From positions 30,059,056 to 30,123,055 of the forward strand of contig JAVTVX010000010.1 of assembly GCA_033439265.1 (NCBI GenBank): DNA of 64,000 bases, written 5' to 3'. Below are positions 37,933 to 49,900 of the stretch, one piece after another. The position numbers and the translations under genes are program-made. The number at the start of each line of letters is the position of its first letter. Position 1 is the first letter of the stretch. The notes under the pieces are model-generated. The model was given only the letters and a program-made list of their open reading frames with translations, did not search any database and had not been told where the DNA came from. Source of the stretch: Dillenia suffruticosa (lineage: Eukaryota > Streptophyta > Magnoliopsida > Dilleniales > Dilleniaceae).

Positions 37933-38689
37933 CACTACTCGAAAACATGATATCAGTGATGAAAAATTATATACGAAAAATTATAGATAGAAATAACTCC
38001 ATCATAAATAGCGACGGAATTGTAACGGATTAACGAGGGACGAGTTGCTGATAGATTAGCGATGGATTAGTGACGGAAATTAGTATGAAAATATTTTTAA
38101 TCGCTAATCTGTCGGCGTAGTGGTCTAGCGTAAAAAAAAAATTGTAAAACTACCAGTGAAGGATTTTTTATCTACGAAAAAAATCCGTCGCTGATAGTGG
38201 ACCAAGGTAAAAATAAAAACTAAAAAAAAAGAAAACTATCAGCGATGGATTAGCGACGAAAAAAGTCTGTTGCTAATTTGTCGCTGATAGTGGACCAAGA
38301 TAAAAAATAAAAATAAAAAAAGGGAAAACTATTAACGACCGATTAATGACGGATATTTTAGTGACGGATTTTTTCCGTCACTAATCTGTCGCTAATAGTG
38401 GACCAAGGTATAAAATAAAAATTAAAAAAAGGAAAACTATCAGCGACGGATGTTTTAGCGACGAAAAAAATCAGTTGTTAATAGTTCCGTTTTTTTAATT
38501 TTATTTTTTAATTTTTCTTTTCTTTTATTATTTTATAATTATTTTATTATTTTATTTTATTCTTTTTTCTTTTATTTTATTATTTTATCATTCTTTTCTT
38601 TATTCTTTTATTTTATTATGTGAGTATGAGATAAATATTATAACAAAAGTGAGAGTTAGATAATAATAATAATAATAAAATACTTCACA

Positions 38690-38785
38690 AAAGGCATTAT
38701 GGTTCAGTGGTTGTAACACTCAAATATCGTCACCTATGGTCAGGTGCGATTCTTGGTGAAGGCAATTTTCACAAAAAAAAAAAGA
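38690..38785 (+). mobile_element. Possible tRNA-derived SINE inside the small CACTA element
   Basis: An A-box-like TGGTTCAGTGGTT near 38710, a weak B-box-like GGTGCGATTCT near 38744 and a terminal A-run near 38774-38785 fit a tRNA-derived SINE. No clear target duplication. Confidence 0.35.
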
Positions 38786-38794
38786 TGGCAACAG

Positions 38795-38835
38795 GCAAGG
38801 CACATGCGCCGGCAAGTGCGGGAGTGCGGGCCTAT
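38795..38835. repeat. Minimal GC-rich cassette in the small CACTA element
   Basis: About 40 bases with CACATGCGCCGGCAAGTGCG, the same vocabulary as the cassettes at 27520 and 50815, embedded in GACGGA-repeat DNA. Confidence 0.55.
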
Positions 38836-39022
38836 TAGTGACGGAAAAATTCCGTCGCTAATCCGTCAGTGATAGTTTAGCGACAGATGATTTCTGTCGG
38901 TAATATTTAGTGAGAAAGTTTTCAGCGATAGAAATTTCCGTCGCTGATAGTTTTTAGCGATGGAATTTTTAGTATCAGTGATGGATTTTCCATTACTGAT
39001 ATCATGTTTTTTAGTAGTGTTT

Positions 39023-39661
39023 TGCCATAAACAATGCCTGTAGGCGTGCGATTGAAGATAAATTGCAGTAAGAATACATTCACTCCAAAATGTTAAAGGT
39101 AAGTGAGATTGGAATCGTAAAACTCGTGCAACATTTAGTAGTTGACGGTGTTTAAGTTTGACAATCGTATTTTTTTAGAGTGTGTGAGCACAACTATGTT
39201 GATGAATGACATCAAGGGAATTAAAAAACTCGTTGATATCATTATTGAAAAATTCAAATGCATTGTTACTACGTACTTAGCGAATGGAGGTATCAAATTG
39301 TATTTTGACCATAAAAAGAAATAGCGTATATAGGTAAAAGTTTGGAATTTAAAATGTATCAAATATATCCAGGTACAACGTGAAAAATCATCCACTATTG
39401 TGAGAAAATAACATACACTAGTAATAGTAGGAGTGGGCTATGGTTCCCAAATATCGATATAAATAAATCAAAACAAGATTTTGAAGAGATAGAGCCATGT
39501 GGAAAGAGAAGTTGTGATTGTTTTGCTAAATGGCAAATCATACAAATGCATGTCGATAAGAAACTGATACTATGATTGAAACGAGAGAAACAAATGTAAA
39601 ATACTTGAACTGGGGTGGCCAAGACGACAATACCATAAGTCTTCTTTGTCTTTTGTAGCAA
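39023..39661 (-). pseudogene. Copia integrase remnant
   Basis: Frames at 39395-39661 (CHLAKQSQLLFPHG, the pre-integrase to integrase junction) and 39135-39395 (MDDFSRCTWIYL, integrase core) read in order on the minus strand, separated by a stop or shift. Confidence 0.85.
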
Positions 39662-39805
39662 TGGATGATAAAGAGATACTGTGGTTGAACTTTAGATCAA
39701 GGTAGAAAAACAATCACGTTCTCTCCCCAATCCAACAATCCTCTTCGTTTTCAAGTCATGCCAGGTTAGCTAAAGGATGAGAAGGTGTTATTTTATTTGA
39801 TTGAA

Positions 39806-40185
39806 TTAAGGAGAGGAGTTGCTGTACTTGTTTCTCAATGAAGGCAAGCTATGAGAAGAAAATAAGACACTATCCGCAGCAGCTGCAACTAGTCGATTAT
39901 GATTTGGTGCATCATTTTGCTCACACCAAGATTGATTTCTTCTTGGTTGGTTAGATGTAGTAGAATGCATATTAACTTGTTTCTTGCGGCACCACTTTTC
40001 AATATGTCCATTCCTTCCAGAATAATTATTGTGTTTATGATGTTTTGATTTATCTTGCCATGGAGAAGAAGAATTTTGTCTTCCATAGTGAGCCATGAAC
40101 GCAGATTGGTCTGTAATAGGATTGGATGTAAGTACTGACTTTTGTCATTCTTCTTATTGCTCAAGCGTATAAGCTTGAGCAACAA
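39806..40185 (-). pseudogene. Copia gag zinc-knuckle region
   Basis: SGRNGHIEKWCRKKQ matches the CCHC nucleic-acid-binding knuckle of Copia gag. Two overlapping frames indicate a frameshift. Confidence 0.75.
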
Positions 40186-40758
40186 ATGGAAGGGGGTTCA
40201 TAAGTAAGATTTGACTCTTTACAGATATCCGATTAATCAATTTTTCAAAAGATTTATCAAACTATGGAGTGAATGATTTGATTAATAAATATTCGATTCC
40301 TTCTTTGATTTGGAATCAATTGACAAAAATTCTTCCGTTTTTCCTATAATTCGGGGTTTTCATTAATCATTTGATTTGATCTGGTATTTCAGTATGTATA
40401 TATATGTATATATGTTTGTCCTCATACTTTCTTGGGTTTCGATAAAGAGATTATTTTACCAATGCAATCAACTCCATTTGTTAGAACAGCTTCCATTGAG
40501 TCTCTGCACCTATCCTTTTTTTATCCTCCGTTTCTGAATCTTTGTTTTTTTGGACAATAAGGTTTGGCTTTATGTATCATTTAAACCCATAAAAAATTGG
40601 ATAAAGCGGTCACGTTGCTGGAAAGTTGTAAGTTCTTGAGCAACACCACAAGTACATGTAGTGGATGAGTTGTAAACATTGAGTTCATCCCATAGTGCCT
40701 TCAGACCAGTGTAGTAAACAATGGGGTTATTTTGCTGAAGATAATTGACGATAACTCG

Positions 40759-41061
40759 CTAGATTTCAAATATCTGTGAAGCATTTTGTTGAGAAAAACG
40801 ATTCCGAAGGTCATGCCATACATCATGGGCTATTTCCACAAAGGTGACATTGCTTGCAATTTCTTTGCTGACTGCATTGAGAAGCCAAGATAGTGTCATG
40901 CTATTGCAGCGACTCAAAAAGGTAAAGGTGGGTGAACCTGGTTTTGGCTTCACAATCAACCCATCTAAGAATCCTAATTTGTTCTTTTTCTCAAAAGCCA
41001 TAATAATGATATGACACCAAGTTGGGTAGTTATCTTCAACCAATGGTTGGGCAACTAACAT
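40759..41061 (-). pseudogene. Copia gag N-terminal remnant
   Basis: A 100-codon frame with NYPTWCHIIIMAFEKKNKLG, GFLDG and SCNSMTLSWLLN-like text (normally WxRCNxMVxSWLLNS), typical of the start of plant Copia gag. The stop precedes the normal end, so it is broken. Confidence 0.85.
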
Positions 41062-41181
41062 GATACTTTAATTGTTTAAATGGTGTAAAAAGTATGGTGA
41101 GATTGGATCTGCTTCAAGAGCCATTAGATTTGACATTACCAAAGAAGAATGAAGCGACTAGGTTTTACAAGTCGAAAATCT

Positions 41182-41193
41182 GCTCTGATACCA
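41182..41193 (-). other. Copia primer binding site
   Basis: TGGTATCAGAGC on the minus strand, complementary to initiator tRNA-Met, lies directly inside the 5' LTR. Confidence 0.85.
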
Positions 41194-41440
41194 TGATCAG
41201 ATTTGGTTGTGAAGAGAAATAACTTTCCATTGATTTACTTTGTTTTGGTACATCTGTATATATACAAAATTGATATACGTATTTATAGAATGTAAAGGAG
41301 TCAATTAAGTAATAAAAAAGGAAAGTGAATCAACTAAAAAGGAAAAATAAATTAGGCAACTAAAAGAAAAGAGAATATATGGATGTCAAATTTTGTTCCT
41401 ATAATCAAACTCTTCATTTGATATTATTTTCTTAATTTTG
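41194..41440 (-). repeat. 5' LTR of split Copia
   Basis: Pairs with 23086-23337. The outer end is uncertain by about 10 bases because similarity fades there. Confidence 0.82.
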
Positions 41441-43283
41441 TAGTTTGGGACGAAGAACATGCTAGTTTTTCATGTCATATAAAGGACCCGTGGGGGAAAG
41501 TTAATCCACACATTGCAGTGTTTGTGTAGTATTTTTGATATAAAAAGTTATTAATAAAATCATAATTTAAATTATTTTTTTAAAGAAATTTGATTTTTAT
41601 TCTTAAAACATTGTATTTTCTACAAACAAATTTTTACTTTATTTGATTACTATTATAAATCATCAAAATAAAAATAAATTGAGATAAATTAAATCTGATG
41701 TTTTCTAGAGAGCACCAATTGCACAATAGATTGAAGTGTAAGATTTAATAACTATGCCATTTAAAAATAAAGACATAATACAATGGTGAAAAGGATAAAA
41801 AAGAAAAACCCTTGCATTATACCAAGAATAACATATAACGATTCGACACAATTCCTGTCCAAAATTTTTACTAGAAGCATTTCCGGGACCGGATAAAGAA
41901 AGTTCTGCAAATACACAAGTCCGGCAGCCGGTTTTCTATAATCGAGTAATGTTTTCATTGCATTTTTTTATTTGGTACTTGACAAATCAGTACTCAATTT
42001 ATGATTTGATTAATTCAGTCTGAATTACTGTCGACTCTTTTTAAGATGAATTTTTTTAGAATAGTTTTTTTTATTCTCAAAATTCGAATCCGAGTGAAAT
42101 ATAACGTCCTTCTCACTAAATCAACTGTTTATCGGTTAGTGTTGTCATTGCTTATGGAAAAACAATAATACCCTAATTATGTCCTGAGCCCAAAAATATA
42201 TTTCTCAAAGAGAATTTTCCCTTTTTGATTGTGGTATACACATAGAGTAATCCTTCAAAATAAAAAATAAAAAATAAAAGTGGGGTTTTGCCCTTTTAGA
42301 TTCTGAAGTTTGGAACGAAGGAGATGCAGGATTTTGTTATATATCTAGAGAAAAAGTTTTATAAACTTTATAAGTATTAATGATGAAAATTTTTTATTTG
42401 AAATCTATCGGTTCCAATTATTTTATCATTTTAAAAGTAATAATCAGCCAATTCATGAATATAGATGGCAGGATTAAAGAAAATTTCCATCCAAAGGGAC
42501 CTTTTCGGTGGCTGAACTGCCACACCGCTATAACGAAGAAATGTCCAAGCATTTTCTGCATCGAAGTTCGTAGAAGATAGACTTACCCTTGTTTTGTTTG
42601 ACATTGCAAGTCCTAAGACTTTTTAAATTACCCAAGAATCTAATCTAAGCTGAAAAGCCCACCCATCACAAGAATTGATGCAAAGTACAGATAACCCGGC
42701 ACATATCCATCATTCATGCCTCTTGTTGCCCATTTCCTTGTTATTCTGATGAACCATCCACCAATCATTTGACCTTCCTAAGGATCATACTATATCCGTC
42801 AAAAATATCCAATTTGATTAATAGATAGTTAGTTCAATAAAAAAATACTAAATTTGTTAATCAAAATTTAGATTTAAATATTAAAACTAGAAAAGATAAT
42901 GTTAGAAAAGATTTTTTGTAAAACAGATCTGATAATAATTCGAGATTGATTAATTGATTTTAGATACCGATTAATTAAACAAAAAACAAGAGAATAGCCA
43001 ATTTGTTGTGTCAAAGCTTAGCCTTCTCCAAAATGTCAGTGGTCAGCGGCAATAACGTTGTAATTGAACCCTTTCTTCTTTTGCACTTTGGGGCCTGCAA
43101 GAGGAGTTTGAGATGAAAAAGTATAGTCGTATAAATTAAATAGATAACAATTTGTCTCACTCTATATTATTGTGACAGTAAGAAGAAAATAAACATCTCT
43201 TATTATAAGGTACCGACAAGTCAAAGGAAATAAAATAGTTTCTTCAGTATACATCCGATTTCAGAAGTTTGTTTATATAGTTT

Positions 43284-43317
<34 letters not shown>

Positions 43318-43437
43318 GTATGACAAATGCAATTGGATACTCCCTAAGAATTGAAAAATAGCGGACACAAGGATGTACTAGTGCACCTGTATATGTATCT
43401 GCAATTTATAAAATCTATTCCTTCCCACCCAACAAGG
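41441..43437. other. Upstream region of the dioxygenase gene
   Basis: Two kilobases of AT-rich DNA with no supported gene. A perfect (TA)n microsatellite lies at about 43286-43314. A 65-codon minus frame at 41761-41958 has protein-like text but no family I recognise. Confidence 0.55.
43286..43314. repeat. (TA)n microsatellite
   Basis: About 14 uninterrupted AT units, ~190 bases before the dioxygenase start codon. Likely polymorphic in length. Confidence 0.9.
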
Positions 43438-43444
43438 TATAAAT
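43438..43444 (+). promoter_or_regulatory. TATA box of the dioxygenase gene
   Basis: TATAAAT lies 57 bases before the ATG, a usual position for a plant core promoter with a short leader. Confidence 0.65.
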
Positions 43445-43500
43445 GCACCCCATCTGCAACCGAACAAACTAACCCTTTTCTTATTTGCTCCTAGATAACA

Positions 43501-44524
43501 ATGCCTACATCCCAATCCTCCATAGATCTTCCTGTTCTCGACATCTCTCAGCCTTTAGATCACTCCACTCTTTCCTCCCTCTCTGTTGCCTGCAGAGAAT
43601 GGGGTTTCTTCTACATCACTAATCATGGTATCTCTAAAGATGTTTACAAGAAGCTACATTCTATCACCAATGACATTTTCAGCCTCTCTCTAGAGTTTAA
43701 ACTCAGGGCAGGTCCATCTTCGTCGCTAAAGACCTACACTCCTCAGTTCATTGCATCGCCCTTTTACGAAAGTCTTCGAGTGTCTGGTCCTGATTTCCTG
43801 TCCTCTGCGGAAAGCTCTTCACAAGTCCTCTTCAACGAGCCAAACACCGAATTCAGGTAAATGAACATTTAATTCTTCCACCATAACCTTGAAGACTGAT
43901 GGGAAATATTTGCTCCATGTTTTGTTTGTCAGTGATGTGATGCAGGAATATGGGACCAGAATGACAATGTTGTCCCAGAAAATAATAGAAATTGTTCTGG
44001 GAAGTCTAGGAGTTGATTTCGTGAGAAAATTCTACAAAAAGGAATTTAGCAAGTGTCATGGGTACTTAAGAATAAATAACTACTTGCCACCTTGTGATGA
44101 TGCTAAGGAAGTTGAAGGGCTGGGAATGCACACTGACATGAGCTGTATAACAATTGTTTATCAAGATGATATTGGGGGACTTCAGGTAAGATCTAAGGAT
44201 GGCAAATGGGTGGAGATCAACCCATGTGAAGGTACCCTGGTTGTGAACATTGGCGATTTAATGCAGGCATGGAGTAACGAGGAGCTAAGGTCTTCTGAGC
44301 ATCGCGTTGTTCTGAAGAAACCGGTGAACAGACTTTCTCTGGCTTTCTTTTGGTGCTTTGAAGATGACAAGGTTGTACTTGCTCCGGACGAGGTTGTGGG
44401 AGAGGGAAAGAAGAGGCTCTACAAGCCTTTTCTTTGTGCTGACTATATGCGATATCGAGAGAACAGTGAGATTGGCAAGTTTGAGAAAGTTGGTTTTACC
44501 GTCAAGGATTTTGCTGGAACTTGA
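43501..44524 (+). CDS. 2-oxoglutarate/Fe(II) dioxygenase, gibberellin 20-oxidase-like
   Basis: Two exons, 43501-43856 and 43933-44524, joined through an AG|T codon; intron 76 bases with GTAAAT..TCAG. The product is 315 aa, normal for the class. The N-terminal non-haem dioxygenase domain starts PVLDISQPLD and contains CREWGFFYITNHGI. The C-terminal jelly roll has NNYLPPC, the iron ligands H185 and D187 (GLGMHTDMS) and H242 (SEHRVV), and the 2-oxoglutarate-binding R252-x-S254. All catalytic residues are present, so the enzyme should be active in the cytosol. It most resembles the plant GA20ox-like clade (Arabidopsis At5g51310 type), shorter than true GA 20-oxidases, so the substrate is not established. 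A TATA box precedes it and an AATAAG-type signal follows near 44619. No other gene is nearby. Confidence 0.9.
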
Positions 44525-45189
44525 GCAGCCTAGGTGGTTAATATATAGTGCTGCAAGCTGCAAACTAGTTATTAGTTGTGCCTCATGCTTATTTGTACAA
44601 GTCTTTTTCAGTAGAATACAATAAGAGAATAAGAATAACCAAGTGCTTCTTTTTATCTTTTCTCTCTTCTATTTTTCTATTTTTTGATAAATTTTTGGAG
44701 AAGGTTCAGTTCAAATTAAGAGGAAGGTACTTCAGTGATTTTTTTTTTTTTTTTTAAACGAAGGACATGAACTCATTCTAATTAGATTTCAAATCGATCT
44801 TATTTACTATTTTCTTATAGATCTGCAAGTGAAAATTCAATTGAATAAAACAAAGAAGGAAAAAGAAAATAATGTTTAGTCTTTGTGGGTCAGATGTTTA
44901 TGCCAATTCTTTGATGCCCATTTCAGGATGCTTTAGATTTGGGAGGCTATGCTTGTGGATTTTAATATGTGCATTAAATCAATCCTAGATTTGTCTCTAA
45001 ATTTGGACAATGAATTCAATATCTGGTTGCAACAATGCAACAATAAGTTGAAGCCCTCTCCTCTTTCTTTTTTTTTTTTCTTATATCAAGATTTGAATCT
45101 GATATTATCGAATTAGGAGAGGGCATTGTGACTACTACACTATTCCCTTGGGACGAAACTCTCTCTCTCTTTTCTTTTTTTTTTTTGTG

Positions 45190-45535
45190 TTGGACGAACT
45201 TTTATCTAAAATTATATTTCAATTAATTCGGTTCGAGTATTGTTGGAGTCAATATAGGGAGAAACTATCCTAACATAGTTTTTCTATTTCTAAATTTTAA
45301 AATTAAAATTTGGTTAAAAAATTTAACACCCTTACCTACTAGATCAATAAGGCCGTTTCTCTCTCTTTTTTTATATTGGATTAAATAGTATCCAGAATTG
45401 TATTCCAACTAATTCGATTCAAGTCTTGTCAAGCCTAATTTTGGAAAAAATTCTGCAAATATAATTTTTTCTATTTCTAAATTCGAAATTAAGATTTGAT
45501 TAAAAAAATAGTATTTTTATCTATTAGATCGATTA
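45190..45535. repeat. Diverged tandem duplication, ~160-bp unit
   Basis: Copies 45190-45350 and 45376-45535 share TTGGA..., AATTCGGTTCGAGT / AATTCGATTCAAGT, TTTTTCTATTTCTAAATT and TAGATCAATA / TAGATCGATT. Similar words occur singly at about 42040-42130 and 8440-8520, so it is a dispersed family. Confidence 0.7.
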
Positions 45536-45916
45536 TTCATTGATCTCTCATCGCCTCCCCCCTCCTTCCCCATTTTTTGTCTCTATCCCCAAATTTCAGT
45601 AAAACTTAGCTTTCTCGTATCTTTTCTTGTATCAACTACCTTGCTTGAATGTAAAACATTTCACTTAAAAATCCTCAAACTCCGGCATGCAGACTGCATT
45701 AAAGACAATAAAGTTTGCTTTAAGATGCCAAAAATGTAGTCCAAAATGTCAGTTTTTGTTGACATTCAAAATAAAATACTCCAACCCTACCAAGGAATCA
45801 GCTTGCAATTAAACTTAAACAATCTTAAATTTGCGGCCGCGTTGTCCCTTCTCGTTCTACGAGAAAGAAATACAATGTGTACCATGATAAAAATATAATG
45901 TATGTACATATGTATA

Positions 45917-45932
45917 TGTGTGTGTGTGTGTA
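45917..45932. repeat. (TG)n microsatellite
   Basis: About eight TG units flanked by TA-rich DNA. Confidence 0.85.
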
Positions 45933-46548
45933 TTTTATATATTATATATCTATTTGCTTCAAAATATGTGTTTATGCTTGGCCACAACGACGATTATTCC
46001 ACAAGGCAATATTATGGTGTAGTCAACTAAACACCATAGACGGCTATGTAATGCTGCACGTTCCTTAAGCAACCAGGGCTTTTTCATAGGTCAGATTACA
46101 ACTCACTTTGGCTGTCATTGTAAAGATGACTTACCTGGAAAACATTAATGCTTCATATTCTTCTGGGTCAGGGTCTATTTATGTCAACTAGTGAAATGCT
46201 CATATTTTATGCTCCCATCTTGCATTTAACATTTAACAACTACACCTATAAAGAAAAGAATGCAGAAAGCTAGTTTCATGCCACATCAGATTTGGTGACT
46301 TACCACCTAGGGCATGTTGAATTTTTTTAATAAATTCATGAAGGAAACACCCCCTCGAAACAATCATTTTGTTTAGCAACACTTCTTAGTACAACAAAAC
46401 TAACCTAAATTTGTCAAAAGTCTGCCAATACATACCAAATTATGGTTCTGCTGAAAATCATGACCTGAGTTTACCTAGAAACAATAGAGATGGATTAAAG
46501 GAAGACAATCAACCTTAACTAGCGTAGTATAAATGTATGAAGACAAGC

Positions 46549-46590
46549 TCTCCTTCTTCTCCTTCTTCTTCTTCTTCTCTTCTCATTCTG
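46549..46590. repeat. CTT-rich microsatellite
   Basis: Interrupted (CTT)n/(CTC) run. Confidence 0.85.
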
Positions 46591-46803
46591 TACTTCACAG
46601 CTTGTTGTCAGATCTCGGGTGAAACTCAGAACTACCTATAATGGCATTGTAAAGTTTGTCATTGCTAGTAGGAATTTAAAATGATATAAGCCTTAAATTC
46701 TTGTAACTATTTAAAGTAAATATTTCACTTCAATTTTCATCAACTTCCGTTATGTACAAAAATGGCAACCTTTAAACACTTCCCACAAGATATGGTAGTA
46801 TAG

Positions 46804-46896
46804 CTAGTGCAAGACACCCTTCTCATATGAAACTGTCTCGACCAAGGCTTTCCATGGAACATGAAGTGCTCTACCATCCACCAGTTTCATACCCTC
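46804..46896 (-). pseudogene. Possible orphan terminal exon
   Basis: After a TTTTTTCTTGAG acceptor-like tract, the frame reads GMKLVDGRALHVPWKALVET and ends with a stop. It has the look of a real C-terminal exon, but I recognise no family and find no companion exon within 1 kb. Confidence 0.2.
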
Positions 46897-49089
46897 AAGA
46901 AAAAAAAAAAAACTGTTGGTATAATTTGTGAAAGAATGAAAACATTTCTGAAATTTTTTAAACAAACTAACAAATATAATTTTCATACAGAAAATTTCTG
47001 AATTTTAAACAGGTTAAAATTATTTACCTCTTTCTGACGGTCGGATATTCTAGGTCAAGAGAATGTCACAAAATCATATCGGATTACCTTCTATTATTCA
47101 TAATCTTTGTCTTTCGGTGGAAAATGATCAACAACCTTCAAACCCTATCTTTTCTCTAATTTTTCAAGTGTTAAAAAATAAACTCTCTCTCTAAAACATC
47201 CCATTTTTTTCACGTATATATCAAAACACAAAAATGAGATTAGTTTAATGGGAAAGTTTTTACGAGAGAGAGAGAGAGAGGGAGTGAGAAGTTATGGGGA
47301 TGGTTTCCAAGAAAACCACTCCCTCCTTATTTATTTTTTTTATTCAAAAATTCAAATGAATAGAGTCTTGGATCCTGGGTCTACCCTTATTAGTAGACCT
47401 GAACTCAAATTTTTTGATATCTTCCACTCACACATGAGAGTTAGAATCGTACACAGTGTGATCATCTCAATCGAACACCAATTTCATATTGACAAGTGGA
47501 TTGTGTAACTCACGAGAAAACTAAGAGTTATAGAATAATACACCGGTTAAGAATATATAACAACTTAATACCAATGTGGTGATGAGGAAACCGTTTCTCG
47601 CTATACTCAAATCTCTTTTACTCGAAACAGTCAACGTATCTCTTATCCCTAAAAAATATTATAGGAGGATATTTAACTCAATCCCAATCATATATTTATA
47701 ATTACGTCTCTAAACACTAAGTCATAAATATAATTGATCGGTTTATGAATATAGAATAATGTGTCGTTCAAAGACAGTTTTTCTTTCATATTATTAACTT
47801 TCAATCTTATTTTATCTGCTTTTCTAGATATGCACCGCCAAACCGAATTAACCATGGTTTTTTGGTAACATGCTAAAATAGTAATATCAAAATAAAATTT
47901 CAAGAGACAGACGAAAAACCTAAGAGAATAAATTGAGATTAAATATAAATTTTCGAGTCTTATACAATGAAATGAAGAGGGATACACCATCTCATTACCC
48001 ATATGAACATATAAGCGCACGTGGTATGAAACACATATTATGATACTCTTTTTTTCTATTTGGAAACGTATGTCTTATTTTCTAAAATTAATATATTGTA
48101 TAGATTTTAATTCAAATGTACACAACACTTGATCTGAGCTTTCTTTCTTCCAAGTTTTCAAAAAATCTCACAACATCAAGGGAAAAAACGCATACCTGAC
48201 TCTTAGACAAGTTTGACAGATTGTGGGAATTCATCTCAATTACCTTATATGTATATACAACCAATAATCTCATCTTAATACTTAATTAAATCGGTATATA
48301 TATGTTAATCCATCACAAATTAATATCGTCTCATCTCTACATATCACACAGATATTAAAGGTGATTGCTCGTATGTATGAGCCAATTTCAAAACCTGTCT
48401 GATATACCTTCAACCGCAAACACAAAAATTTTAGATATAAAAAATAAAATTCAAATGTCAAGAAATATGAGTATTACATCATATAAATTATGTATGTGAT
48501 TACAATCACAATCACAATCACAATTACAATTACTATCACCACCTATACAAGCCAAGTAATCTAACATGCCACTAGATATTAGGTTTGTAAAATGACCAAC
48601 CACTATCAAATGCATAAGCATATAATTCAGTATTATTATCCTCATTTCAATCAAGTTTTTGACAAGATTGATCTTTTTGTCTATATTTGTTTTTATCATC
48701 ATATTTGGAGTCTCTAGCGTAAACAATAACTAACTAATTGTCAAAATGGATCGTCAACTTCCCACTAAATTGCCTACTACTCTCAAATATTATAAAAATA
48801 TACACAACCAAATTTCTCCCTGAACTACGAAAGTACAGGCCACAAAATCTACTTCTATCGTAGAAAAAGATATAGAATTTTGTTTCTTACTACTCTATGA
48901 AATAGCACTATCATTAAGTAAACAAATATAACTAAAGATAGATTTTCTCTAATCTAAATCATCTCGCCAATTACTATCTGTATATCATTTCAACACTAGA
49001 TCCTTTTTTTAATAACAAAGTAAATAATTTACAGTTCAGTTCATGTATCCCAATATTCTATTTATATCAATCCAATCACTCTTCCTATA

Positions 49090-49260
49090 TTGGATATATA
49101 TTTGCTAACTAAACTCATAGCATGACAAATGTTTGGATGAGTACACATCATAGCGTACTTCAAACTCCCAACTATGTTGGAATGCGATATTCTGGATATT
49201 TCAACTATTTATTAGGAGTTTTAGAACATTTTGATCAGTTGAACCATCACCTTTAGTCAC
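49090..49260 (-). pseudogene. Copia RT/RNase H remnant (copy 2)
   Basis: The minus strand reads GSLKYAMMCTHPNICHAM, matching the Copia GSLMYAMxCTRPDIxxAV block. Confidence 0.75.
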
Positions 49261-49572
49261 AGGAGTATTAATGGATTTGTAATTTTTAACTTTGTATTGT
49301 TCGAGAGCCTTTATAATATATGACCTTTTAGATAATCTCCATAATTTCTTGTAATGATTTTTATGGGTTTTAATTCCCAATCTACCTCAATCCATATCAT
49401 CCATCTCGATTTGAAAGACATACTTCTTATTATTCGTGGTTAACAGTTTGTTCTCGACATAGAGGAATAGAATTACAAATTTGTTATCGGATTTCTAAAC
49501 ATGGATACAATGGTCTTCATTCATTATGACAAAATCGTAAGAGATCATAATTTTGTGAAATCTCAAATACCA

Positions 49573-49761
49573 TTATCTCAAAAGATGTTTAAAACCATAA
49601 ATTGATCTATTCAATTTACATACTCTGTCTTCATGGTCTTTAAAGACAAAACCCTCTGATTGTGTCATATAGAATTCTTCCTCAGGTTCTCCACTGAGAA
49701 AGGCAGTCTTCACATCTATATGACTTAATTCTAAATTCAAATTGGTCACTTTTGGCGACAA
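49573..49761 (-). pseudogene. Copia reverse transcriptase remnant (copy 2)
   Basis: Sixty-two codons including IDVKTAFLSGEPEEEFYM, QSEGFV, VCKLNRSIYGFKHL: the Copia RT core (DVKTAFLNG, LxKSLYGLKQ). Confidence 0.85.
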
Positions 49762-49897
49762 TAAGTGAAAGGAGGTAAATCTTACTATTGGAAAAAGATT
49801 TTCTCATAATCAACACTCTTTTAGAGAGTATAATCTCTTACGACCAGTTGAGTCTTATACTTCTCAGTAGTTCCATTTGCCCTACACTTGGTTTTGA

Positions 49898-49900
49898 GAA
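49898..49900. repeat. Target-site duplication GAA (left)
   Basis: Matches 52147-52149 across the CACTA-type element. Confidence 0.75.

Larger units (their letters stand above)
37933..39019. mobile_element. Small non-autonomous CACTA-type element (1.09 kb)
   Basis: The left end CACTACTCGAAAACATGATA and the inverted right end CACTACTAAAAAACATGATA match over ~30 bases. TTT flanks both sides (37930-37932, 39020-39022). The interior is dominated by subterminal TTAGCGACGGA / TCCGTCGCTAA repeats, with a possible SINE and a short GC-rich word cluster (38795-38835). There is no coding sequence. It sits within the Copia integrase region. Confidence 0.88.
23086..41440 (-). mobile_element. Copia LTR retrotransposon, split by two CACTA-type insertions
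   Basis: On the minus strand the order is 5' LTR (41194-~41440), primer site, gag, zinc knuckle, integrase, RT, RT/RNase H end, polypurine tract (23338-23348, TTGAGGGGGAG) and 3' LTR (23086-23337). After removal of the nested elements (24490-36993 and 37933-39019) about 4.8 kb remains, a normal Copia length. All frames are broken. The two LTRs are similar but diverged, and I found no target duplication. Confidence 0.88.
44525..48739. other. Intergenic, repeats only
   Basis: About 4.2 kb downstream of the dioxygenase, AT-rich. It holds a duplicated block (45190-45535), TG and CTT microsatellites, a possible orphan exon (46804-46896) and a (CACAAT)n tract near 48504-48533. No complete gene is seen. 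Confidence 0.55.

Noticed and set aside
41761..41958. 65-codon minus frame with protein-like text
   Set aside because: No recognised family, no splice partners; ends in a Phe-rich tail from poly-A DNA. Left as unassigned.
48504..48533. Possible CRISPR-like or telomere-like repeat
   Set aside because: It is only a (CACAAT)n microsatellite.
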